Positions 7,818 through 15,466 of a DNA stretch of 64,000 nt are shown here, piece by piece. Within the stretch, counting starts at the first letter, position 1; each line of letters begins with the position of its first letter. The position numbers and the translations under genes were made by a program. The stretch spans positions 62,001-126,000 of the forward strand of contig NZ_AULR01000002.1 of the NCBI RefSeq assembly GCF_000422385.1, given 5' to 3'. The notes under the pieces were generated by a model, which ran no database searches, was not told the DNA's origin, and was given only the letters and a program-made list of their open reading frames with translations. Source of the DNA: Microbacterium indicum DSM 19969 (GTDB lineage: Bacteria; Actinomycetota; Actinomycetes; Actinomycetales; Microbacteriaceae).

Positions 7818-8540
7818 ATGAGCGCACCCGCCCCGTCCGACCGCGTCGCCCTCGTCACAGGAGGCAACCGCGGCATCGGCTACGCGATCGCCGAGCGCCT
7901 CGTCGCCGACGGCTACCGCGTCGCGGTCACGGCGCGCAGCGGCCAGGGCCCGGAGGGATCCCTCACGGTCACGGCCGACGTCAACGACGGCGCCTCGCTC
8001 GACGCGGCCCTGAAGCAGATCGAGGCCGAGCTCGGCCCCGTCACGACGGTCGTCGCGAACGCCGGCATCACGAAGGACACCCTGCTGATGCGCATGAGCG
8101 ACGACGACTTCGACGCCGTCGTCGGCACGAACCTCGGCGGCGCGTTCCGCGTCGTCAAGCGCGCGATCACGAGCATGATCCGCGCCCGCCGCGGTCGCGT
8201 GATCCTCATCTCGAGCGTCTCGGGCCTCTTCGGGGTCGCGGGCCAGGCGAACTACTCGTCGTCGAAGGCGGGCCTCGTGGGCTTCGCCCGCTCGATCACG
8301 CGCGAGCTCGGCGGCCGCGGCATCACGGCGAACGTCGTGGCCCCCGGCTTCATCGAGAGCGACATGACCGCCGAGCTCGGCGACGACCTGCAGGCCCAGT
8401 ACAAGAAGCAGGTCCCGGCCGGCCGCTACGGCACGCCGGCGGAGGTCGCGGGCGTCGTCTCGTGGCTCGCGTCCGACGACGCCTCGTACATCTCGGGCGC
8501 CGTGATCCCGGTCGACGGCGGCCTCGGGATGGGCCACTAG
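7818..8540 (+). CDS. fabG: 3-oxoacyl-ACP reductase-like SDR (FabG)
   Basis: A 240-aa short-chain dehydrogenase. The NADP(H) loop is TGGNRGIGYA near the N-terminus, the NAG motif is VANAGI, the catalytic serine is in ISSVSG and the catalytic Tyr-Lys pair is in YSSSKAG. Length and motifs fit FabG, which reduces 3-oxoacyl-ACP in fatty acid synthesis, but no other fatty acid gene is near, so a different carbonyl substrate is possible. The stop overlaps the serB stop by two bases. Confidence 0.8.
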   Translation: MSAPAPSDRVALVTGGNRGIGYAIAERLVADGYRVAVTARSGQGPEGSLTVTADVNDGASLDAALKQIEAELGPVTTVVANAGITKDTLLMRMSDDDFDAVVGTNLGGAFRVVKRAITSMIRARRGRVILISSVSGLFGVAGQANYSSSKAGLVGFARSITRELGGRGITANVVAPGFIESDMTAELGDDLQAQYKKQVPAGRYGTPAEVAGVVSWLASDDASYISGAVIPVDGGLGMGH

Positions 8541-9169
8541 GGCAGGAGCGGGATCACCTGCGCGAGGTCGACGGTGCCGACGACGAGCGGCGCCTCGGCG
8601 CGCACGCGCGGCTTCGCGTTGAACGCGAGCCCGAGCCCCGCGGCCGCGATCATCCTCAGGTCGTTCGCGCCGTCGCCGATCGCGATCGTGCGGTGCGGTG
8701 CGACGCCGTGCTCGGCGGCCCACGCCGCGAGCTGATCGGCCTTCGCCTGCGCGTCGACGATCGCGCCCGCGACCTCGCCCGTCACGGATCCGTCGGCGAC
8801 CGCGAGGCGGTTCGCCCGCCACACGTCGACGCCGAGGGCCGGCGCGAGCTCGTCGAGGATCTCGTGGAACCCGCCGGAGACGACGCCGACGATTCCGCCT
8901 CGCGCGTGAACGGCCGCGGTCAGGTCGCGCACGCCGGGCGTCGGCTCGATCCGCGCGAGCACCCGCTCGAACGCGGCGACGGGAACGCCGGCGAGGGCCG
9001 AGACGCGCGAGCGGAGGCTCGTCGCGAAGTCGGTCTCGCCGCGCATCGCCGCCTCGGTCGCGGCGGCCACCTCGGCCCCGCGCCCCGCCTCGTCGGCGAT
9101 GAGCTCGATCACTTCGTTGCGGATCAGGGTGGAGTCGGCGTCGAGGACGACGAGAAAACGCGCGGTCAC
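8537..9169 (-). CDS. serB: Phosphoserine phosphatase SerB
   Basis: A 210-aa HAD-superfamily enzyme catalysing the last step of serine synthesis. Motif I is VLDADSTLI (nucleophile Asp in D-x-D-x-T-type form), motif III/IV is IGDGANDLRMI, and VVSGGFHEI supplies the Ser/Gly loop. It lacks the N-terminal ACT regions of the longer mycobacterial SerB2. GTG start at 9169, eight bases after a TACGCT box. Confidence 0.88.
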   Translation of the reverse strand: MTARFLVVLDADSTLIRNEVIELIADEAGRGAEVAAATEAAMRGETDFATSLRSRVSALAGVPVAAFERVLARIEPTPGVRDLTAAVHARGGIVGVVSGGFHEILDELAPALGVDVWRANRLAVADGSVTGEVAGAIVDAQAKADQLAAWAAEHGVAPHRTIAIGDGANDLRMIAAAGLGLAFNAKPRVRAEAPLVVGTVDLAQVIPLLP

Positions 9170-9177
9170 GATGACCG

Positions 9178-9183
9178 AGCGTA
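9178..9183 (-). promoter_or_regulatory. -10 box of serB
   Basis: TACGCT on the minus strand, eight bases before the GTG; near-leaderless arrangement. Confidence 0.45.
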
Positions 9184-9197
9184 GCGGGCGCCCTCAC

Positions 9198-9203
9198 TAG
9201 GCT
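9198..9203 (+). promoter_or_regulatory. -10 box of the ABC ATPase gene (leaderless)
   Basis: TAGGCT followed by seven bases and the ATG at 9211. Confidence 0.55.
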
Positions 9204-9210
9204 GGGACCC

Positions 9211-10011
9211 ATGAGCACCGCAGTCCTCGAGATGAACGACGTCGTCGTGCGTCGCACCGGCCGCCACATCGTCGACGGGGTCTCGTGGACCGTGCGCGAG
9301 GGCGAGCGGTGGGTCGTGCTCGGCGCCAACGGCGCGGGCAAGACGACGCTGCTCCAGCTCGCCGACACCCTTCTCTTCCCGACGACCGGAACGGTCGACG
9401 TCCTGGGGGAGCGGCTCGGCCGCACCAACGTCTTCGAGGTCCGCACGATGATCGGCCTCGCCTCCTCGGCGATGGCGAGGCGGATCCCCGCCGACGAGAC
9501 GGTGCTCGACGTCGTCCTGACCGCCGCGTACGCGGTCACGGGGCGCTGGCGCGAGGAGTACGAGGGCGTCGACGAGGACCGCGCCCGCGAGGTGCTCGTC
9601 GACTGGCAGCTCGACCACCTCGCGGATCGCCTCTTCGGCACGCTCAGCGACGGCGAGCAGAAGCGCGTGCAGATCGCCCGCGCCGTCATGACCGACCCCG
9701 AGCTGCTGCTGCTCGACGAGCCGACCGCGAGCCTCGACCTCGGCGCCCGCGAGGTGCTCCTCCAGCTCCTGACCGACTACTCGCGCGAGCCGAACACCCC
9801 CGCGATCGTCATGGTCACGCACCACGTCGAGGAGATCCCCGTCGGCTTCACGCACGTGCTTCTGCTGCGCGACGGCCAGGCGGTCGCGCAGGGCCCGCTC
9901 CGCGAGACGCTGACGCGCGAGAACCTGCAGGCGACCTTCGGCCTCCCGATCGCGATCGCCGAGATCGGCGGGCGCTGGGTCGCACGCGCCGAGGCTCCCA
10001 CCGCGTCCTGA
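9211..10011 (+). CDS. ABC transporter ATP-binding protein, partner unknown
   Basis: A 266-aa single ABC domain. Walker A GANGAGKTT, Walker B LLLDEPTASLD and H-loop VTHH are intact. The signature is LSDGEQKR, with Asp replacing the usual first Gly; this variant is seen in the YlmA/ModF-like group of stand-alone ATPases. No permease gene lies next to it, so the transporter partner or another role (e.g. molybdate/iron-type) cannot be named. Confidence 0.82.
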   Translation: MSTAVLEMNDVVVRRTGRHIVDGVSWTVREGERWVVLGANGAGKTTLLQLADTLLFPTTGTVDVLGERLGRTNVFEVRTMIGLASSAMARRIPADETVLDVVLTAAYAVTGRWREEYEGVDEDRAREVLVDWQLDHLADRLFGTLSDGEQKRVQIARAVMTDPELLLLDEPTASLDLGAREVLLQLLTDYSREPNTPAIVMVTHHVEEIPVGFTHVLLLRDGQAVAQGPLRETLTRENLQATFGLPIAIAEIGGRWVARAEAPTAS

Positions 10012-10031
10012 GGTCCGGGGATCCCGTCTGG

Positions 10032-10037
10032 TAGAAT
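10032..10037 (+). promoter_or_regulatory. -10 box of rpmE2
   Basis: TAGAAT, the closest match to consensus in this part of the window, giving a leader of about 78 nt before rpmE2. The leader holds a perfect 8-bp hairpin at 10064-10083 (GCACGGGC/GCCCGTGC). I see no AT-rich Zur-type palindrome. Confidence 0.55.
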
Positions 10038-10121
10038 CGTTCGCTGGCGCTCGAGGTGCGCCTGCACGGGCGCGGGCCCGTGCGCTTCCCTCCTCATCCC
10101 GATTTTCCTGCAAGGACAGCC

Positions 10122-10370
10122 ATGAAGACTGAGATCCACCCCACGTACCAGCCGGTCGTCTTCCGCGACCTCGGCTCGGGCGAGACCTTCCTCACCCGTT
10201 CGACCGCGACGAGCGACAAGACGATCGAGCTCGATGGCGTCGAGTACCCCGTCATCGACGTCGAGATCTCGTCGGCGTCGCACCCGTTCTACACGGGCAA
10301 GCAGCGCATCATGGACTCGGCCGGCCGCGTCGAGAAGTTCAACCAGCGCTTCAAGGGCTTCGGCAAGTAA
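10122..10370 (+). CDS. rpmE2: 50S ribosomal protein L31 type B (zinc-independent)
   Basis: An 82-aa L31 of the C-minus class: it begins [16 protein letters not shown] and has no CxxC zinc motif anywhere. The [18 protein letters not shown] core is diagnostic of L31 type B. In many bacteria this paralogue replaces zinc-binding L31 under zinc limitation via Zur; in some Microbacteriaceae it is constitutive, which fits the strong promoter and lack of a Zur box here. ATG at 10122 follows AAGGA. Confidence 0.93.
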   Translation: MKTEIHPTYQPVVFRDLGSGETFLTRSTATSDKTIELDGVEYPVIDVEISSASHPFYTGKQRIMDSAGRVEKFNQRFKGFGK

Positions 10371-10383
10371 GCCCGAGCCGATA

Positions 10384-10417
10384 CGACGAAGCCCCCGCCT
10401 CGGCGGGGGCTTCGTCG
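10384..10417 (+). terminator. Terminator hairpin after rpmE2
   Basis: Perfect inverted repeat, 16-bp arms (10384-10399 and 10402-10417) with a GC core flanked by CGAAG/CTTCG. It begins 13 bases after the rpmE2 stop and also lies just beyond the stop of the convergent exonuclease gene. Confidence 0.8.
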
Positions 10418-10428
10418 CGTCCGGGCCG

Positions 10429-11364
10429 CTACCGGATCGGCCAGGTGCCCGAGACGCTCTCGTGCGGCTGCATGCGCCCGACCTTGTGGAAGTACTCGGT
10501 GAGGCTCGCGGCCTGCTCGGCCGCCCACCCGACCTGCTGGTCGTGGAGCTCGGCCGCCGACCCCGGGAGATCGGCCTCGTAGCGGTCGGCCTGCGCGAGG
10601 GCGACGCGGCCCGCCGCGATGGCGTCGGCCGAGGCCTCATGCGCGTCGTCGAGGGCGACGCCGTAGTGCGCCGCGACGATGTCGAGCGTGCGCTTCCCGC
10701 GACGGTACCGGTCGTGCTGCTTGTCGATGACGAGCGGGTCGACGACGGGGGACGGATCGGCGATCGGGTCGAGGCCGTGGCGGATCGCCTCGTTCTTCAG
10801 CACCGAGAAGTCGAAGGGCGCGTTGTAGGCGACGACGGGGATCCCCGCCGCGAAGATCTCGCGCAGCCGGGCGACGATCTCGCCCACGACCTCGACGGCG
10901 GGGCGGCCCTCGGCGCGCGCCCGCTCGGTCGTGAAGCCGTGCACGGCCGCGGCGCCCGCGGGGATCTCGACCCCGGGGTCGGCGATCCAGGACGCCTCAT
11001 CGGAGACGTTCCCCTGGGCGTCGAGGACGCCCACGTAGGCCGTCACGATGCGCACCGTCGAGGTGTCGACGCCCGTCGTCTCGAGGTCGAAGACCGCGAT
11101 GCGGGGGAAGAGACGGCCGGGCGTCGGGGCGAACGCCATCGTGACGTCGTCGAAGGTCATGAGGGAGTCCTCGTCGTGGGGGGTCGTGTCGATGAAGAGC
11201 GTGCCGTCGATGTCGACGAGGGCCGGCTGCGCGTGGCCGCGGCCGTCGGCGGATCGGCGCGGAGCGCGGACGCGCGGCTCGCGGGGCACCCACGTGCAGT
11301 GCTCGCCCGGGTCGATGTCGCTGAGCCCGAAGAGCGGCGGCGGATCGGGCCACGTCGTCTTCAT
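10429..11364 (-). CDS. DEDDh 3'-5' exonuclease with N-terminal extension
   Basis: A 311-aa protein. The exonuclease domain (about residues 85-245) carries the three Exo motifs: FDLETTGVD, VAYNAPFDFSVL and HEASADA, giving the D-E-D-D-h catalytic set of the DnaQ epsilon/RNase T superfamily. Before it is a roughly 68-residue extension starting MKTTWPDPPPLFGLSDID with GC-rich third positions, so it looks translated. A TAGCGT box lies seven bases before the ATG at 11364, supporting this start; an internal ATG at 11160 with a weak ribosome site would give the plain exonuclease. DNA repair or proofreading accessory role is inferred from the family. Confidence 0.8.
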   Translation of the reverse strand: MKTTWPDPPPLFGLSDIDPGEHCTWVPREPRVRAPRRSADGRGHAQPALVDIDGTLFIDTTPHDEDSLMTFDDVTMAFAPTPGRLFPRIAVFDLETTGVDTSTVRIVTAYVGVLDAQGNVSDEASWIADPGVEIPAGAAAVHGFTTERARAEGRPAVEVVGEIVARLREIFAAGIPVVAYNAPFDFSVLKNEAIRHGLDPIADPSPVVDPLVIDKQHDRYRRGKRTLDIVAAHYGVALDDAHEASADAIAAGRVALAQADRYEADLPGSAAELHDQQVGWAAEQAASLTEYFHKVGRMQPHESVSGTWPIR

Positions 11365-11371
11365 AGTCCCG

Positions 11372-11377
11372 ACGCTA
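11372..11377 (-). promoter_or_regulatory. -10 box of the exonuclease gene (leaderless)
   Basis: TAGCGT on the minus strand, seven bases before the ATG at 11364. This is the main reason for choosing the longer reading frame start. Confidence 0.5.
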
Positions 11378-11412
11378 GGCGTCGCGCGGCGGAACGCGGG
11401 GCGCCACGCCCG

Positions 11413-11418
11413 TAGAAT
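11413..11418 (+). promoter_or_regulatory. -10 box of the alpha/beta hydrolase gene (leaderless)
   Basis: TAGAAT, then six bases and the GTG at 11425, so the message should start at the start codon. Confidence 0.65.
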
Positions 11419-11424
11419 CGCGGG

Positions 11425-12303
11425 GTGCCCGTGCCCTCTCCCTACGCCGAACTGCTCAGCCGGATCCCCGCGCGGCGCCGCGCGGTCCGGGCCGGGGGCA
11501 CCGAGACCGCGTACTGGGTCTACGGACCCGACGACGCCGAGACGACGATCCTCGCGGTGCACGGGTTCCGCGGCGACCACCACGGCCTCGAGCCGATCGT
11601 CGCCCAGCTGCGCGACGTGCGCTGGATCATGCCCGACCTGCCGGGGTTCGGCGAGACGGATCCGGCGCCGGGGAGCGCGCTCGACCTCGACGCATACGTC
11701 GACTGGCTTCGCGACTTCGCGGGACGGGTCGCGCCCGGCGCCGTGGTCCTCGGCCACTCGTTCGGCTCGATCGTGTCGGCTGAGGCGGTCGCCCGCGGGC
11801 TCGACACCCCGCGCCTCATCCTCGTGAACCCCATCGGGGCCCCCGCGCTCGAGGGACCGCGCGGCGTCATGACGCGCCTCGCGGTCTTCTACTACCGCGC
11901 GGGCGCGTGGCTTCCGGAGCGTCTCGGATCCTGGCTGCTGCGCTCGCGGGTCATCGTGCGCGTCGCGAGCATCGCGATGGCGAAGACGCGCGACGCGGGG
12001 CTGCGCCGCTGGATCCACGACCAGCACCGCCGCTACTTCTCGGGCTTCTTCTCGCGCGACTCGTTGCGCGACGGCTTCGTGACGAGCGTCTCGCACGACG
12101 TGCGCGCCTCTGCCCCGCGGATCGCGCGGCCGACGCTCCTCATCGCCGCCGTCCAGGACGACATCACGCCGATCGCCGCCGAGCGCGAGCTCGTCGGCAT
12201 GTTCCCCGACGCGCGCCTCGTCGAGATCGACGGCGTCGGACACCTGATCCACTACGAGAAGCCCGCCGAGGCGGCCGCCGCGATCCGCGCCTTCCTCGCA
12301 TAG
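11425..12303 (+). CDS. Alpha/beta hydrolase
   Basis: A 292-aa alpha/beta-fold hydrolase. The nucleophile elbow is LGHSFGSI, the oxyanion region is VHGFRGDHH, the acid is in VQDDITPI and the catalytic His is in VGHLIHYEKP. Homologues include esterases, haloperoxidase-like enzymes and MhpC-type hydrolases; the substrate is unknown. No signal peptide. Confidence 0.83.
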   Translation: MPVPSPYAELLSRIPARRRAVRAGGTETAYWVYGPDDAETTILAVHGFRGDHHGLEPIVAQLRDVRWIMPDLPGFGETDPAPGSALDLDAYVDWLRDFAGRVAPGAVVLGHSFGSIVSAEAVARGLDTPRLILVNPIGAPALEGPRGVMTRLAVFYYRAGAWLPERLGSWLLRSRVIVRVASIAMAKTRDAGLRRWIHDQHRRYFSGFFSRDSLRDGFVTSVSHDVRASAPRIARPTLLIAAVQDDITPIAAERELVGMFPDARLVEIDGVGHLIHYEKPAEAAAAIRAFLA

Positions 12304-12321
12304 CGCGGATCGCGGGCCCCG

Positions 12322-13299
12322 CTAACGCGCGGAGCGGCGGCGCCGGCGGACGATCAGGGCGATCACGACCGCCGCGACGACGAGGACGGCTGCGAGGATC
12401 ACCCACCAGCCCGGGGCGATCGCGACGGCCTCGAGGTCGACCTGCTGCTGCGCGATCGTCGGGACGTCGCCCGTCGCGGTCGTGAGCACCTGCGGGGCGA
12501 CCGAGACCGTCGCCGAGAAGAACGGCGACCAGGCGGCGAGGCCGTCGAGGCGCGCGTCGACGTCGACCGACGCGCCCGGCAGGAGCTCGGCGAGGTCGGC
12601 GAGGCCCGAGGACCCGTCGGGGGACGAGAAGAGCTGTCGGCCCTGCGCCTCGAGGAGCTGCGGCGCCGTGAGCCGCGTGTTCCCCGTGTTCGACGCCGAG
12701 TACGACGCGGCGGCGGTCGCGGCCTCCCAGGGCCAGAAGCCCGTCGCGACGTCGAGGGATCCGTCGGCGAGCGCGAGCCCGGCCGTGAGCTCGCCCGAGA
12801 CGGTGACGGTGACGCGGGTCGCGTAGCGCATGTCGACCGCGACGGTCTCGCCGTCGCGCGGCAGGACCGTCAGGAGGGCGGCGGCGTGCTCGCCGGGGAC
12901 CGCGTCGTCCGGCACCTCGACCGTGAAGGGGATCCGCGCGAGCTCGCCTGGGGCGACCTCGATCGCGTCGACGCCTGGTCGGATCCACGTGCCGGCGTCG
13001 GCGGATCCCGCCTCCTCGGTCGCGATGTCGAGCTGGCCCGCGGCGTCGGTCACGGCGTCGGCGCCCGAGACCTCGAGGACGAGCGCGTCGGATCCCGAGT
13101 TGCGCACGAGCGCCGCGTCGCTGAGCGTCTGGCCCGGGTCTGCGGCGAGCTGGAAGTTCGCGCGCTCCGCCCCGACGTTCGTGATCACGGGGGTGACGCT
13201 CCAGGCGATCGACCCGTCGCCCGCCGCGAGCGCGGGGGTCGAGCCTGCGGCGAGGGCGGCGGTGAGGGCGAGGGCTGCGGCGATGCGGGCGATGCGCAT
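12322..13299 (-). CDS. DUF916-type cell-surface protein with C-terminal membrane anchor
   Basis: A 325-aa protein with a Sec signal peptide (about residues 1-26, ending ALAAG), a DUF916-like beta domain (about 30-150, with FQLAADPGQTLSDAALVRN and IRPGVDAIEVAPGE), a second Ig-like region, and a C-terminal helix (about 295-318) followed by RRRRRSAR. In Firmicutes DUF916 proteins partner WxL surface proteins and bind peptidoglycan. The gene follows the secreted GDPD protein on the same strand, 59 bases apart, so the two are probably co-expressed. GAAGGA precedes the ATG at 13299. Confidence 0.78.
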   Translation of the reverse strand: MRIARIAAALALTAALAAGSTPALAAGDGSIAWSVTPVITNVGAERANFQLAADPGQTLSDAALVRNSGSDALVLEVSGADAVTDAAGQLDIATEEAGSADAGTWIRPGVDAIEVAPGELARIPFTVEVPDDAVPGEHAAALLTVLPRDGETVAVDMRYATRVTVTVSGELTAGLALADGSLDVATGFWPWEAATAAASYSASNTGNTRLTAPQLLEAQGRQLFSSPDGSSGLADLAELLPGASVDVDARLDGLAAWSPFFSATVSVAPQVLTTATGDVPTIAQQQVDLEAVAIAPGWWVILAAVLVVAAVVIALIVRRRRRSAR

Positions 13300-13324
13300 G
13301 AGGATCCTTCGGGGAAGAGAGGGA

Positions 13325-13350
13325 GGGGAGGGGCCGGGCGGCCCCTCCCC
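13325..13350 (-). terminator. GC hairpin between the GDPD and DUF916 genes
   Basis: Perfect 12-bp stem (GGGGAGGGGCCG/CGGCCCCTCCCC) with a 2-nt loop. It sits 9 bases beyond the GDPD stop and before the DUF916 start; it could terminate some transcripts or protect the 3' end of the first message, lowering DUF916 expression relative to GDPD. Confidence 0.6.
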
Positions 13351-13358
13351 AGGGGGTG

Positions 13359-15311
13359 CTACTGGATGGCGGTGACGGAGAGGGTCGACGTGTAGTCGCC
13401 CGCCTCCTGGCCGAGGGGGAGGCGCAGCGAGAGGCCGGCGCCGACGACGGCCGTGCCGGCGCCCTTGTACTCGTCGCTCGCGGCCGAGGCGAGGACCGAG
13501 GCCTCGGCGAGGCCGCCCGATCCCGCGACGGCCGGCTCGCCGGCGGCGGCCCCTGCGCCCTCGGCGCGGACCTCGGGGGTCCAGCCGAGCGCGCTCGCGT
13601 CGAACTCGTCGTCGCCCGCCCGGAACGGCGACGCCTGGCCCGTGAGGGTCCACGTGCCGGCGGGGTTCGCGCGGGTGTCGGTGATCTCGATGTCGTTCAG
13701 CACGCCGGACGCGACGTAGCTGTCGCCGAGCGCCGTCGCGGTGCCGAGTGAGACGACGTCCTGCGAGCGGAGGCGCCAGGTGAACTCGCCGCTCGGCTGG
13801 ACCGCGTCGGGGATCGTCACGGCGATGGGCTGCTCGCCGGGCTCGGGCTGCTCGGGCTCCTCGGGGGCGCCGCCGCCCTGGTTGTAGCGCAGGTTCCAGC
13901 CGACGAGCTGGTCGGGACGGTTCGTGATGATGCCGTCGACGCCCATGGCCGTGAGCTGCTGCCACTCGCCCGCGGTGTCCTTCGTCCACGTGAACACGCC
14001 GAGGCCCGCGGCGTGGGCGGCCGCGACGGTCTCGGCCGTCGGGCCCGACGGGTTGACGGCGTCGGCGCCGAGCTCGACGGTGCGGTCGATCGTCGCCTGG
14101 TCGAGTCCGCCGACGAGCCACCCGAGGGTGAGGTCGGGGGCGACCTGCGCGAGGTTCGCGACGGTCGTCTGGCTGAAGCTCTGCGCGAAGACCTTCTGCG
14201 CGACCCCGTGCTCCTCGATCATGTCGAGCGTCACCTGCGCCTCGTCGGTCGTCCAGTCGCCCTTGTACTCGAGCAGCAGGTCGGCCCCGCCGTTCTCGAC
14301 GTAGGTGAGCACCTCCTCGAGCGAGGGGATCTGCGTCCCCGCGTAGGCCGGCGAGAACCACGAGCCGGCGTCGAGCGAGCGGATCTCGTCGTAGGTCAGG
14401 TCGCGCACGCGCCCGGTGCCGTCGGTCGTGCGGTCGACGGTGTCGTCGTGGATCACGACGGGCACGCCGTCGCTCGTCATGTCGATGTCGATCTCGAAGT
14501 AGTCGGATCCGGCGCGCGTCGCGGCGACGAACGCCGGCATCGTGTTCTCCGGCGCCATCGACGAGTTCCCGCGGTGGGCGGCGACGATGCCCGTCTCGCC
14601 CGGGTTCTTGAGCGCGATCGGGGGGAGCGGGTCGATCTCGCGCACCTCGACGTTGTCGTACCGCACCGTCGAGCTGTTCGCGATGAGGCCCTGGACGCCG
14701 TCTGCGGTGCGGGCGAGCTGGCGCGTCGACATGATCTCCTGGCCGTCGACGTACCAGGTGCCCTGGTTGCCGTGCACCTCGACGCGGAGGTGCGCCGTGT
14801 TCCCGATCCCGACGGGGTCGGCGGTCGAGCCCGTGTCGGTGACGTTCCAGGTGCTCTGCGCCGTGCGCTGGGCGAACTCGACGCCGTTCGCGGCGTTCGA
14901 TCCGTTGCGCAGCGCGGCATGCTGCCACGGGACCGATCCGTCGGCGCGGGCGTCGAGCACGAGCGCGAGCCAGCGCGCGCTGTCGGAAGCCTTCTCGAAG
15001 GTGACGTCGACGTCGAAGGAGAAGTTCTCGGCGGAGCGGCCGAAGAGGATCTTGGCGTCCTCGGATCCGCTCGTGCCGACGAGCGCGCCGTCCTCGACGG
15101 ACCAGGATCCGCCGGCGACGGTCCAGCCGTCGGGGATCTCGCCCGAGTCGAACGACTCGGAGACGAGGACGTCGCCCGCCTCGTCCGCGGCGGCGGGGGC
15201 GTCGCCCGTCTGGGCGAGGGCGGGAGGTGCTGCGAGGCAGCCGGCGAGGATCGCCGCGGCGGCGATTCCTGCCGCGCCGAGCCGCACCATGCGCGGGGAG
15301 CGCTGGGACAT
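13359..15311 (-). CDS. Secreted glycerophosphodiester phosphodiesterase with LamG-like and WxL-like domains
   Basis: A 650-aa exported protein. Residues 1-34 are a signal peptide; it holds both a lipobox-like LAGC (22-25) and a signal-peptidase I site (ALAQ, 31-34). Residues about 48-228 form a concanavalin/LamG-like beta sandwich (SESFDSGEIPDGW, WYVDGQ). Residues about 241-480 are a GDPD barrel with AAHRG, PENT, FEIDIDMTSDG and VIHDDT, so the His, Glu and Asp catalytic residues are intact. After a Gly/Pro/Glu linker, residues about 506-650 form a WxL-like tail (TWTLTGQ, DYTSTLSV). It likely hydrolyses glycerophosphodiesters or teichoic acid at the cell wall. GGAAGGA precedes the ATG at 15311. 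Confidence 0.83.
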   Translation of the reverse strand: MSQRSPRMVRLGAAGIAAAAILAGCLAAPPALAQTGDAPAAADEAGDVLVSESFDSGEIPDGWTVAGGSWSVEDGALVGTSGSEDAKILFGRSAENFSFDVDVTFEKASDSARWLALVLDARADGSVPWQHAALRNGSNAANGVEFAQRTAQSTWNVTDTGSTADPVGIGNTAHLRVEVHGNQGTWYVDGQEIMSTRQLARTADGVQGLIANSSTVRYDNVEVREIDPLPPIALKNPGETGIVAAHRGNSSMAPENTMPAFVAATRAGSDYFEIDIDMTSDGVPVVIHDDTVDRTTDGTGRVRDLTYDEIRSLDAGSWFSPAYAGTQIPSLEEVLTYVENGGADLLLEYKGDWTTDEAQVTLDMIEEHGVAQKVFAQSFSQTTVANLAQVAPDLTLGWLVGGLDQATIDRTVELGADAVNPSGPTAETVAAAHAAGLGVFTWTKDTAGEWQQLTAMGVDGIITNRPDQLVGWNLRYNQGGGAPEEPEQPEPGEQPIAVTIPDAVQPSGEFTWRLRSQDVVSLGTATALGDSYVASGVLNDIEITDTRANPAGTWTLTGQASPFRAGDDEFDASALGWTPEVRAEGAGAAAGEPAVAGSGGLAEASVLASAASDEYKGAGTAVVGAGLSLRLPLGQEAGDYTSTLSVTAIQ

Positions 15312-15444
15312 GGGGGTGTCCTTCCATGGGGGTGGAGGCCGCGCGGAATGCGCGGCTCGTCCATCCCAGGAAGCGCGGGCGACGGCGGGGTGCACGGGCG
15401 GGATCCCCGGCCCGGCCCGGGGGAGAAGGATCCGTGACGCCGCG

Positions 15445-15466
15445 TGACGGTTGCGGCGAACCGTCA
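15445..15466 (-). terminator. Hairpin at the gntR stop codon
   Basis: Perfect 8-bp inverted repeat TGACGGTT/AACCGTCA with a 6-nt loop. The minus-strand TGA at its first bases is the stop codon of gntR, so the hairpin begins at the end of the gene. An operator role for a dimeric regulator upstream of the GDPD gene is an alternative. Confidence 0.55.

Noticed and set aside
10020..10121. Zur control of the zinc-independent L31 gene
   Set aside because: No AT-rich palindrome of the Zur type near the promoter or in the leader.
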